From positions 33,318,257 to 33,382,256 of the forward strand of contig QCXZ01000003.1 in the NCBI GenBank assembly GCA_025024175.1: a stretch of DNA of 64,000 nucleotides. Reading direction: 5' to 3'. Source of the stretch: Rhyzopertha dominica (Eukaryota; Arthropoda; Insecta; Coleoptera; Bostrichidae). Position numbers and translations under genes: made by a program. Under the pieces are notes generated by a model. The model was not told the DNA's origin. It did not search any database and saw nothing but the letters and a program-made list of their open reading frames with translations. Of this stretch, positions 47,452 to 58,695 are shown in pieces. Numbering within the stretch: position 1 is the first letter of the stretch; each line of letters opens with the position of its first letter.

Positions 47452-48834
47452 GCATGGGCGTACCCAGCTTTTGGTCTAAGGGGGGGGGGGGGGGGGGCAA
47501 AGCAGGAACGTCCTGTAGAGTATAATTCAACATAAATAGAAATAACAAGTGTTTATAAGATATAGGTACTTAAGTAATTCATGAAGTATTCCATAAATAA
47601 TCTTTGTGGATATCCTGCAAGGCGACTTAAAACATTTTCTGTGAAATGAAGACCCAAATTATTTACATATTTTCTATGTACACTTATTATACAAAGCCCC
47701 TTTATTACTAATTCCGTTATTGATGAACTCAGTTATGTGAGGCGCATTCAGTTGCATCGCTCTTTGGGAGAATAAAGATCCGTGATCCACATAATGTATA
47801 ATGATGTCATACGAAGTACCAAAACATAAATTTCACCTTAAACGATCTACTAATAGGAGCACGATTTCTGATTCAGAATTAATACATATCAAAAACTAAT
47901 GCATTAACCGATGTACTTTTATTGCAGTTTCAACTTCTCACACCAGAAGCTTTAGAGAAAGCTGGGAGTTCATATGTATAGGTGCAAAAGATACAATTGT
48001 AGCAATTTTTACTCCCCAGGGAAAGAGACTCGATGGATAACTAACATTATTAAAGCTCAGAATGTCAAATACCTCAAGCGTCAAGCCAACCTTCTTAGAT
48101 CGCCAGTGCATTGCTCTCAAAAATTAACCGACCACTTAATATTTTAACCGAATTAAGCTTCATTTAAATAAACTGAAATATATTTATTAACATTTTTAAC
48201 AACACACCGGATTTTAATTCGTACTGATAATGCTTTTACTGGATTCCTAAAACTTATATTAAATAAATTGACTTTCATAAACGTGAGCTCGGATGGATTT
48301 TTAGTTTTTTTTGTATGTTAAAATGTAATGTGAATTTAGAAATTTGGTACAAAAGTTAGAGCTATCACCGAATATATGACAGATTCTGATGTGATTCCAT
48401 ATAACAGTAGTTAGTTGAACAATCTTTATATGAAAAGGCAGAAGAGCTGAACTAAGCAGAAATCGTGTTATGACTCATCCTGACCAAGATATTCTTTTAA
48501 TGCTATATACGCCCTAAGACAAAGATTCGTAATAACAAGAATTTTGCAGTTACAGCTTCAAAACGCACATGCCAACGATTAAACTTGGAAACCATTTGAC
48601 AACGATTTATTGGAGAAGATCATTTACAAGGGTCAAATATGAGTTGTGGATGAAAATTGTTAATTACACTTGCTTATAAATTTTAACGTATTTACAATTT
48701 TGTAAATAAGACGATTTTTAGGTGTACACGCATAATTAACCAGCTGTATGGGAAATTGGAAGGGCCCAGAGTTGGCAACGCAGGTCCAGAGGGGGCAGGT
48801 GCCCCCCCTTGCCCCTTCTTTGGTACGCCCATGC
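47452..48834. mobile_element. Probable DNA transposon with 13-bp terminal inverted repeats
   Basis: The left end GCATGGGCGTACC (47452-47464) and right end GGTACGCCCATGC (48822-48834) are exact inverses. Behind each lies a G-run (left) or C-run (right) segment that continues the inverted similarity loosely. The flanks GTACAG (47446-47451) and GTACTG (48835-48840) match at five of six positions, a possible decayed duplication. The 1.38-kb interior has no recognised transposase; the 60-codon minus frame at 47938-48120 has no known motif. The superfamily is not assigned. Confidence 0.65.
47480..47497. repeat. Run of 18 G
   Basis: A homopolymer inside the left end of the preceding element, likely length-variable and error-prone in assembly. 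Confidence 0.9.
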
Positions 48835-51800
48835 GTACTGGCGTTTCAAGTTTCCAGTAGACTGCAAGTACCTTAGCGATTAATTTATTTATTTATTTCT
48901 GTACAAAGAATAGCTTATGAGATACATACTACAAAATACAAGATAGTAATAATACATTACATTCAATATAATAATCTGTGAAGCTCTCACGTCTACATTG
49001 TTACTGGAAGGTTTTTTGTGTGTAATGAGTCAGCAGCTAACTTTGGAAGCAAAAAAACCATTAACACAGCGTACGCCTCAAACATGCCCTTTATTTTTAC
49101 CCAATAATTTTCACAAATTGCATTAGGGTACTTTATAAAAACAGCTTTCACTCCACAAACAAATACTTGTTTTAAAAAATCTCTGTTTAAATGCTTTTTA
49201 GTAGGTATGTACGAATAAATGTATTATAAAAGCAAGGCACTACTGCTGCACTAGCTGCAACAAACCATTTAAGAGACCAGAAATAATTAATCGATTTAGT
49301 TTACCTACAGCACATGGCAGAAATCGCTCAATTAATATAGCATTGGTTTTAGAAACCCATTGTCACCAACTTGCTACATAATATATAATAATCATACAAT
49401 TTCTGCATGTATCCATACATCCAGGTGTATCTGTATATAATTGTTAGCAAATAGAGTTTGGGTCATTGTTCATGGATACAAATAGCTTAATCTACAGGTA
49501 CCGTTTTACAATCGCGGCCATGCAAAACCTACATTCTGCGTGTGGTATATTTCATCATCTTTGACGACGCAACACCTGCTCCTACCCCACATACTTCGTG
49601 CCATACCATTGGTACACTGCAACCAATATCATTGTACATTCCAGTCCAGGCCTGAAATAATGAATTACGATTAATTTACTTTATTTATTAATACATGAAT
49701 ACGCCTGCTGAAATTGTGTGAAATAGTAATGTAGATATTTACTACACCTTCAGGCATCTAATTTATTACAACTGGAGGCCGAGGTGTCCATGAAGAAATA
49801 AATGCCACCACAAAGATTATTCGCGTAAGTTAGAGGTGTTAGCGCAAATTCATGATTACAGGTGGACAATAAAAAGCCTAAGAGGTTGTAGTCAGTTCCA
49901 CTTACACAACTTATATCCAAATCTGTTAGGTCAACACTACGGTAAAATTAATAAATGTAAGAAACGTCTATGAAATAGTCGATAAATTAAGGGATACGTA
50001 AGGCTGTCGATTTATATTTATAGATGAAGTACTGATGGTGTGAAAGGTGTGTAATTAAACTGAACTAAGTATCATAAAGGGCAATATATTATATTTTTTT
50101 GGAGAAATAATTCTGAGATGCTGCCTTAGTAAAGAAGGCAGTACATAAGAAAAATCAGATAGACTGAAGAGATACAAGTACTGTAACCTACAGTCTTTAT
50201 TTTCTTCCCTAATGCTACTAAAAACTAATAAAGACGACGATTTTGGTTATTGCATTTTATGATCCAATTAAAGTAAAATTGAGACTTTTCGTGAAAAAAA
50301 TTAGGGTTTCCGGATACCAGAAGACCCTACTACAAATTCAGAACGAAGAAACGTGAAAAATAACTACGGATTACAATAATTTTTGCACTTTAAATTAGAG
50401 TGAAGCAGCTTCTCGTTGATATTAGAACTTTTTTGTAATAAACCTGGAGTATTTCTGATGGTTTCAAACGCATGTATAGATCGCCTAATGTGTATTATCG
50501 TGATTAAAGAGATAAATATGCTTTATCAAAATCATGCTATAAGCGGTACATTTGCAAATAAAAATTCAGTTTGTGCTCCAGAAAATATATGTATAAGTGA
50601 CCATCACGCCCACTACGAAAAACAATGGATCTATCAAATGGTCGCCAGTTATATCATATAATCAGCCCATATAATTAAGAATTTAGTTGATTTTCTTAAA
50701 ACTATAAGTGGTTAACATGGAACATCATAATTACATTTCCTGGAACTGGCCTCGTCGGCAAATAATATTTGACAGATAAAATTTTATGTATCTTTGAGCA
50801 TCTAAAAGTACTGCAGGAGAAATTAATTCTTAAAACAAGATCGCGTTGCATCAGCGATTCCATTCTACAAAACTAGTAATAAGGAATACATCGTACATCA
50901 AAACGAAATATTGAAGTGTACATCTTAAAGTTCCTAGAAATGTTTCTGGTGCTAGTTTCTGGATGAATTCTCAGATCCAATTAAAATGGCTTTTCTGAAT
51001 CGCGGCAGGTAGCTCGTTAAAATCTCAGTTTTTGCCAATAGGTGGCATCGCCATCTAAATTTTCACTTATACTTTATACCATTACTCTTGGTAACTAGAT
51101 AAGCGAAACCAGTTTGCCATGTAACATACTATCAACACTAGACCTAAACTGTACTGAACAGCTTTAGAAAAAGTGAAACGCTTCCGTCTGTAGTTGCTTG
51201 CGGTGCAGACAGCATAGCATAGACAAACATTTAAAGGTTGTACGAGAAGGCCGAAGCCTATATTACGAATTACGGCCATTATGGTCATACGTCCATATTA
51301 AGGACAGGAGTGATGTCTTGATAAAACATCACGCCAGGTTTAAGTTGTCCTTATACTGTACCCACGCGACAAAAAGTCTACAAGCAAAGCTTCCTCGACA
51401 TCCCAGAAAGCAGCGGTTACGATTTCTTCGTAACTTGATAAACATTTGACGTTTGGCTAGTTTGACGTATTCTACCAACTACAACTAACTCTCTTATCTA
51501 TGGACGTATTCGTCATTTATTACAGTGATGAAAATAATACTCTCTTACTGTTAGCTTTGGATAACTAATACAGACACCATGGATTCTGTGAAATCGCTGA
51601 ATACCCTATAGACAACCGCCAACGTCTATTCAACTACTACAGGTTGCAGCATTTGAGCTCTAGCCGATAGGAAGCAGTTACGTCATGGGGCGCCTCATTT
51701 CCTCTCGCTTAGATTCACAGTTCTTATAGACGCGTGTATCACGCACTAACGCAATACATGCAGAAGTACCTACGAAACATAATCCCCGATATTTTGATTA

Positions 51801-51949
51801 ATTGTATTTGTGGATTCGATTTATAAGTTTCCTTGGGAACAGAATAGTGATAATCGTTATATAATACCAAGCAGAAGGGACGAATAAACGCCAGATACGG
51901 TCGTATATTCATATAATATAAAGCAGAATTGCCAGTGCTATACTTATTA
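48835..51949. other. Unassigned DNA
   Basis: No gene recognised. An ATTT-rich stretch (48882-48900) follows the transposon. Open frames at 50416-50661 and 51198-51449 have no known motif. The block 51590-51720 is more GC-rich and holds a CRE-like TTACGTCA word (51679-51686), without further support. Confidence 0.5.
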
Positions 51950-51959
51950 CAATTTGTAG

Positions 51960-52814
51960 TAGATGTATTTTACATTTCAAATTCATCTCGTGGACAACTC
52001 GCTACCCGGGCACCGCATGGTGACGTATCTATCTTAACAGTAACTCCGAGAAGAATTCCGTAAATGTCTCCCGGGCACTGCATGTCACTTAGTTCTTGAA
52101 ACAGGGATGGCTACCACAAATTGTCAAACGATATCTACGAATATCACCAGCACGTGTTTAGTGTCCGCACCTTCCACTTCCCGCACTCACCTGTTCAGGG
52201 CGTCTTCCCTGGACAGTCCCGGCCGGACCGTACTAATCCGAATGGAGCAGTCGCATCGTTAGTCTGTGCTGCTTCAGTCTTTCGCACACCAGCCTTTCGA
52301 GCGTCTTCCCCAGATTCCTTAAGAAAGAGATCGGTCTATATGACTTTGCTACCTCTCCTCCCCGCTGAAGAGCGGGCTCGTATGGTTCATACCGTACTCC
52401 CCGTCCATGTCTCTCTTGGAGGGCTGTTTCGCCCTGTAGAGAATCGGACGGCAAAGGAGTATCCATTAGAACTTCGGTAGTTTCTCTCCAGTCCTTTGTC
52501 ATACGACCTTCGCTAGTGCGAAGGGTAGACAACCCTTCAGGTGCTTCTACTTTTTCCGTTATTAGTTTGTACGGCATTCCCCACACATCCGTTTCCATAC
52601 AGCGTCCAACAAATCCTTCCCATGAACGCAGCTTCTCTTCCCATAGTGTGTTTCGCTCTTCTCTCTTCCTGTAGGTATTGCTCTCTTTCTTCCGCAGACA
52701 AAGCTTGTTGAAAATACCTCCTTCTCGCTTTTTTCCTAAGGTCCAAGAGCCTGGCTGTCCATCTCTTTTGTGTTTTAGTTTTGTTTTACGAATCTTTGGT
52801 ATAGCAGCATCCAT
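51960..52814 (-). pseudogene. R1-like LINE reverse transcriptase, N-terminal part
   Basis: The linker and fingers are in one frame (52233-52814): MDAAIPKIRKTKLK, RSWEGFVGRCMETDVWGMPY, then LSTLRTSEGRMTKDWRET and SYRPISFLRNLGKTLERLV. After frame changes the next parts are RPGLSREDALNR and VFVDI-type motif A (FVDI near 52130), then FDNLW, PSLFQELSDMQCPGDIYGIL (about 52045-52115) and a decayed CPxD box. Stops occur within motif A. An RT of this family copies element RNA from a nick in target DNA, and this copy cannot. The homologous but complementary C-terminal half of a related element is at 27.0-28.3 kb. Confidence 0.82.
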
Positions 52815-53102
52815 GTCGTGTACAGGTCCTTGGCCATTTCTTCGGGATGNTTTAACTGTATTTGTGGTTGTTCCCCATATTTTGTCCTCAGGCGTTGCCA
52901 GTTGGCTTTCCTGGGGTTGTATTTAGTGGTATTACTTCAGGTGCTGTCTATGTTAGCATTGGTTATATGTTTTCTCTACACGCATGTGTATCACATTGTG
53001 ATTACTTGAGGTTAACATATCTTCTACCCTCCAGTCCCTTATGATGGCGCCCGTTTACTCATCCGCGAGTGTTACGTTAATGTTTCAACCCCTGTCCTGC
53101 CT

Positions 53103-53627
53103 CTATAGATGGGGGGGGGGGTAATTGGCTCTTTTAACGACTACTAGACCTTTTCCTGCAATCAAGAGTTCCACGTGTTCGCCCCTTTCGTCAGTGTGAT
53201 TGCAATGCCACATCACTGACTTTGCATTCATATTGGCCATCATGACAACCCTACTTGTGTATTCGTCTCGGACCTTGCTGTTTGCTAGATGTTGCTGGAT
53301 GTCGTCGGCAAATTGGAAATACTGGTTTACCAGTATGAAGTGCAATCCTTCGGTTTTTATCTCCTCGGTTACGCAGTGCGTGCTGGTATTTTGTCTGATA
53401 AGTGTTGTCCCGATATTGCTTCAGAAGATCAAGGTGACCGCCATTGGTTGATACCCAACGCTCAACTGCCTAACACCCACGGGAATTCCTATCATCTTTC
53501 CGTTTTTAGTATAGGGTGTACAGTGTACACATATTATGCCTAATTTCAGTTCTTCTGCTACGCGCACTATTTCATGTGTCACGGTCGCGCTTCTTGCAGC
53601 GTTTATTTGTGCAAGTCTTAATTTCAT
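53103..53627 (-). pseudogene. R1-like LINE endonuclease (APE-type) remnant
   Basis: The start is at 53627, MKLRLAQINAARSATVTHEI, where the N of QIN is the conserved APE-endonuclease residue. It is followed by KLGIICVHCTPYTKNGKMIG, where the usual catalytic Glu of QEPY is lost or shifted. After a frame change comes DDIQQHLANSK and MANMNAKSVMWHC, equivalent to the GDFNA motif. Then RGEHVELLIAGKGLVVV runs up to a proline run at a C homopolymer. The linker around 52870-52910 (YNPRKANWQRLRTKYGE) joins it to the RT. The enzyme would nick the insertion site. Damage to two active-site motifs makes activity unlikely. Confidence 0.8.
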
Positions 53628-53706
53628 TTTGCTTAGCCTATGGATGTTTTATTACCAAGTAACACTGTGGCCACCCCTGTGTACTGTCAAAAACTACTCG
53701 TCCATG

Positions 53707-54321
53707 CTACCGTACAAATTTACTGTAAATGTCCTTTAGGTCAAGGCACTCACCTCTTCTTCTGAACATCCTGTCCACTAACTCTAAAAGTTGCCTCTGC
53801 TCGGTGGGCAGATTGCTGCATCTGAGCTGTATTCTGTCCACGGCCTGTGGGGTTGGGAAAGCTATGCACCCTCCTCCTTCATGTAGGTTGCTCACCAGGT
53901 GTCGGAGAGCCAGGATCAACCTGCTAAGCCTCATGTTGTCTTCCAGGTACATCCGTCCGGGGTCTGATCTTCCCTCCTCGTTTGGGCTTCTAGGACCTTC
54001 CGCTGCCCTCGAGGAGTGCCCGTCGGCGGTTGACGGTCGAAGGAAGACGTCGCGGTGAACGTGGGAAGTGGCCGCGGTCTGAGAGAACGTCGGCGGGCGA
54101 CCCGTCGTCCTGAGAGTGTCGAGGACGAAAAAAGAAGTCCGGCAACGCGCCCGGGGCTCGCACAATCCGATGCCAAAGATCGCAAGTTTTTGCCGAGGAT
54201 TTTTCGGGAAAATAGGGCTCCAGTTGGGGAAAACAGAGGCTGGATTGTACGTGGCGGACCTTAGCCTTGCCTCCAGCGGCTGAACCCCCGGGACTGCGCC
54301 TCCTCCCGCACCGGACCCCAA
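53707..54321 (-). CDS. Possible LINE 5' leader or ORF1 remnant (204 codons)
   Basis: A GC-rich open frame just upstream of the endonuclease (80 bp away), beginning MGSGAGGGAVPGVQPLEAR and ending DLKDIYSKFVR. No CCHC zinc knuckles or coiled coil are seen, so it is not a normal R1-type ORF1; a short helical, Leu/Arg-rich part lies near the end. The opposite strand is also partly open (53729-54058 plus), as expected from high GC. It may be an ORF1 rump or non-coding 5' leader. Confidence 0.35.
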   Translation of the reverse strand: MGSGAGGGAVPGVQPLEARLRSATYNPASVFPNWSPIFPKNPRQKLAIFGIGLCEPRARCRTSFFVLDTLRTTGRPPTFSQTAATSHVHRDVFLRPSTADGHSSRAAEGPRSPNEEGRSDPGRMYLEDNMRLSRLILALRHLVSNLHEGGGCIAFPTPQAVDRIQLRCSNLPTEQRQLLELVDRMFRRRGECLDLKDIYSKFVR

Positions 54322-54330
54322 AGGCGCATT

Positions 54331-57300
54331 ATATAGTTTATAACAAAACGTTTGTTTAAATAATCACGCACATGCAACGTCTTTGCATTGATAATAAAAC
54401 GTTTCTTAACACCCTTACTGCCTAATAATTTAAATACTTATTATAAATTTTTCAAACCTATAGAACTCGAATGCTAAACGGTTTAAACAGACGTTTTGTG
54501 ACTATCATGTCATGTCAAGCCCATCATGATTCCAACGAAATTTAACCAACGAAACATTACGGACATTATCCGCTGCTAGCGAGTGCATCAGGCCATGTGA
54601 AATGTAACTTTTAAATTACAGGTTGAAAATTGCCAGACGGTTTTATTATAAGTTAGTTGTATTCCTTCGTTAAACGTGCAGATTTAATGCGGCATTTCGC
54701 CTGCAGATTCCACGAATTGCTCGTTTACTATTTGTACAATTTATCAGATAACGTATTGCACATTTCATAGTGCAATTGTATAAATTATCATCGACTCCTC
54801 TACAGCTGCCCGGACACGTAATTTTAATGTATTTTAATGGAAGCCATTTACAGCAATTAAAAGCGCTGTGCATTGTGTATTATGTTATTCATTTTATTCT
54901 TTTAGGTGTAACAATGGAATGTGCGCTTACAGAAACACCGATACTATCTTTGCGCCACAATTAAAAGGAACAATTCGTGGTTTGCTATTAACATTTTTAA
55001 TGCTACATAACATGGTGTTTGCTGTTAGTACTATGCTCAATAATATAATACATACAATGAGTTTCCAGTTCTATTCTGCATATGAGAATCCTGACCACCA
55101 CAAAAGATAATCAATAATGTTCATGGTGCAGTCATGGTACACAGTTTAACAAAAAATTAATGTTACCCTTTTATAACTTCTTATGAACAGTTTTTCAGTT
55201 TTCCTTAATTTTTCGCTTCAATTCTTCGTGGTATATAAACAACACTTACAACTTCAAGAGGGGTAGTGAAAAAATGAAAAATAAGTACAAAAAAGGACTA
55301 ACGAAAAATTAAATATATAGAAAGCAACAAAATAATTAAAAATTAACTATTCTATTTTCGCAAACTAATGAAAACATGCCAAATATATCGCATTTTTAAA
55401 CTATATCGAATATTTCGAAACTGAAACTCCTTTAATAGGCAAGTTAAAAAATATAGCTATTTTACTTTAGAATATAATAAGCTTTTCCCACTGCACTGCA
55501 AACACCAAAATTTCAAAGGTAAGAAGCAATGAAGTACTGTTTTTGAAAAGAAAGTTTGCAACATCGTCAATGAGAAAAAATTATTCAGCGATAAATGCAA
55601 CCTTAAAATTGCGCGACAATTAGGATATTTTGAAATATAGTAAATTCCTGAGATAAAAAGGAAAATCCAAAATGCATCGTCCAAAGGACAAACAAACAAA
55701 CTGAAATTCTAAAGGACCCCGATAACGAACAATATTTATTACTGAAGGTAAAGAAAGAAGTCTTTTTTGAACCATATAAGCTTAACAAAGCTGCATATTA
55801 TTCAGGATGTACAATGCCAGATACAAAATCAAATATGCACTGTCGTTTCAGAATTATGATTCTCTGTTAATGCTTTTGAAATCTGTGGAAAATACATGAA
55901 GTTACATTCTGTTTATACTACTTCAAACGGCAGGTTGTTCTTATCATACACATGTAAATGGTAAGTGTTTCGTATTAGCTGTTACCATTATACAGTACCT
56001 GAAATACAGTACAAAGTTGCTGCTTTTTTTAAATTGTCGAATGTAGAATCTAACACAGGTATGAGACGTTATTAACTGGAATATTTCTGACTTTTAAACG
56101 CTGCGGAGGCTGGAAATCGTCCTCCATGGCAGAAGGTTCTGTCGAGGTTCTAGTTTCAAATAACAAAAGTACATTTTTAAAGAAGAATCAAGATGATAAG
56201 TGTAGAATGGAAAAGGATGATAGACTTAGAGTAGAGCAGAACTAGACCTCGGTTGCTGAACAGCCACCTTTACGAATGTATTGTTGTAGTGCCAATGAAT
56301 GTTACACATATTGTTTCTAATGAGATTGGTCAAGTGAATAAAGTTATGTCTGTTAATATAAATGCTAACATTAATTAAAGGAATTAGTTAACATTTTTAT
56401 GAATTGTTTTGTAAGATACAAGCATCTTATGGATTAAGAAGAAGAATTTAAGACACTGGTGTTTTATGACCTGCATTATTGTCCACGACAAGAGTTGTAA
56501 TATGCCACAATAATGCATAGGTTGTGAATAAAATTACTTTATTTCTTGTTACGAGAATCGCCGGTAAGCAGATAAGGGTTTTTTTGCAATAATATCATGT
56601 AAATGCTAAGTAAGAGTAAAGTGCTAATATCAAAAGGGTCATATGTATTATTATATTGCAGTGCTAATCACACGCCACGAGAACAATTAAAAACTGAAAA
56701 CTGTACACAATTAGATTTAACGAAATCTCAGGCTCAATTCGACTATATTTTAGATGTGTAGTTGTTGAAGTTAATGCTGAGTCACACAATCTCGTACTTC
56801 TGGTAATATCACTTGAAAGTGTTTTCCACCCTTAGATCTGTATATGTTTCTTGAAATTTCATAACCTATCATTAACAACTTTATAATTCTCGCCAACAGG
56901 TAGAATGTGGGCGAGGTAAAAAATCCTTCGGCCTCGCAAGAGCGTAAAACCCACTAACTGGTGTCAAATTAACGGCGTTAGATTTATATTTGTGACCTGC
57001 CATTTCGCGATAATGGATAAACAGAATTTACTGCACCCTCTGCAGGTGCCTTGAAGCAGGTGACGTCTTCCGCCTGTATCTGGCTTATGTCAATAAATAA
57101 AATTGGTCCGCTGTAATTATTGATACACGACACAGAGGGGGGGCTACCAAGAGGCCAGGCTATTTAGCGGAATTATTGGCCGTAAATTATCATGCATTTT
57201 ACGATTTTGCATTTTCTCGATCGTTATTACCTCACCGCGTTTATGGTCGTTAGAGGTTATGCTGTTCCAATTAGTCACAATTAGAGAGCTCTCTGAAAGG

Positions 57301-58693
57301 CAGAATTACCTACCTGATAATTACAGTGCGAAATGTATTTAATTAATTTTTATTTTTCGCTCATATTACAAGTTCCTCCAGTGCAGTTCCATCACATAAC
57401 TGATTTTATTATGAATGCATTTAAATACTACTGGAATTCTAGGTATCTGGCAGCTGCAGTCAAAGATTGGTGTAATATATTTTTATAAAAATTATAATAT
57501 ACAATACACATCTATGGAGCATATTGTTTAATATGAGTTATGTCGCCCACTTAATTACCATGCATACTGACAGAAATAACAACAACCAGCCAGAGCAAGA
57601 AAACCTATAAATTTTCGTCAGCGAGTTTGATAGAGGGTGAATGTGGGTGTGCGTTGCGACAGACCAATTTATCCTTTATAGATATGAACAATGAACAGAA
57701 GGTTAGCCTTGCGGTAATAGGTTGTTCTCTGATGTGGTTCCAGCTAAGCCGATTACGAAGAGCGAGATGTAGGGAGTCGATGAAGAATCATAACGTCTTA
57801 ATCACAACATCTTAATCTTTTATACCTAAGGTACACATATTCACTCCTACGTGGAAACTTTCATACCAGTGATTCCAGGAACATGGATATATCGTTCTTA
57901 TCTAGTGCTGCCCCTCACCTCATCATTGAGCATCTACATAACCGAATGGAGCAATGCAGTAGACGAGCACAGTGGGACCAAGAATGGCACCAACTCTGTC
58001 TGGGTACAACGCATAATGTGAGAATGTCTAATTAGGATGGCTATTTCTAGGGCCTACCTGAATGTTAACATTATTTTGTAACAAGAGGGTTGTTCTTTAT
58101 AGGCTACGACCGTGATAGTTTATGACCACGTTGTGGGCTTGTGCACATCTTTGGAAATCACGATGGTTGGCGCGCGTAAACCCCTTAGCGTTATATCAAA
58201 TTCCTCAGCAGCTGATTAGTTAGAAATACGTTGATTGGATCTTTACAATAATTAGGTAGTAACGAAACAGTCCCCAGGTGTTTTTTATTGGGGCAGTTAA
58301 TCTTTTCACCAAGAATGAGCAATTAATTACAGAGTAGCGTACAAGATATAGGTTACTCCTTTGACGTGACTCTTCAACTCTAACTCGGGAGAATAACTCT
58401 GATCAGCCCTGGCCGGTTCTGATATTCGTGTGTAGATAGTCGGTGGGGGTTCGTCGGAAGGCCAGGGAATTAATGTATTTTTACGTAACTTAAAGTCTTT
58501 AGTATTAGTTTATTTTTAATCTAGCTTGCTATGTAAAGCGATTAAAGTGGTATTGGTCAGTGCTTTGACGTGAAAATTAGAAATTAAGTCGTATTACCTA
58601 CGCCGGTTTAAAAAAAACTGGCGTCAACGTCAGTTTCGTGCCTAAAAAGTAATTCTAAGACTCTAAAATGTCTAACGCCTAGATCGAGCAAAG
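54331..58693. other. Unassigned DNA including a possible regulatory block
   Basis: No gene recognised. Frames at 54868-55110, 55457-55699 and 57627-57815 lack known motifs. The block 56990-57330 has many homeodomain-type words (TAATTA, AATAAATAAAA, TTTATGG, TTTACGA) set in balanced-complexity sequence, unlike the surrounding A/T-run DNA. It is a candidate conserved non-coding element by appearance only. Confidence 0.45.
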
Positions 58694-58695
58694 TA

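Larger units (their letters stand above)
51950..54330 (-). mobile_element. R1-like LINE, 5' half retained, 3' half missing
   Basis: A minus-strand non-LTR retrotransposon running from a GC-rich 5' region near 54330, through a possible ORF1 or leader, an endonuclease and a linker, to the RT palm. It stops near the GCPQGS position at about 51960. YADD, thumb, C-terminal finger and tail are absent. Parts are in different frames with scattered stops, one N (52850) and a G run (53111-53120 on the plus strand). Losing the 3' end while keeping the 5' end is the reverse of normal LINE truncation, which implies a later deletion or rearrangement. Confidence 0.82.
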
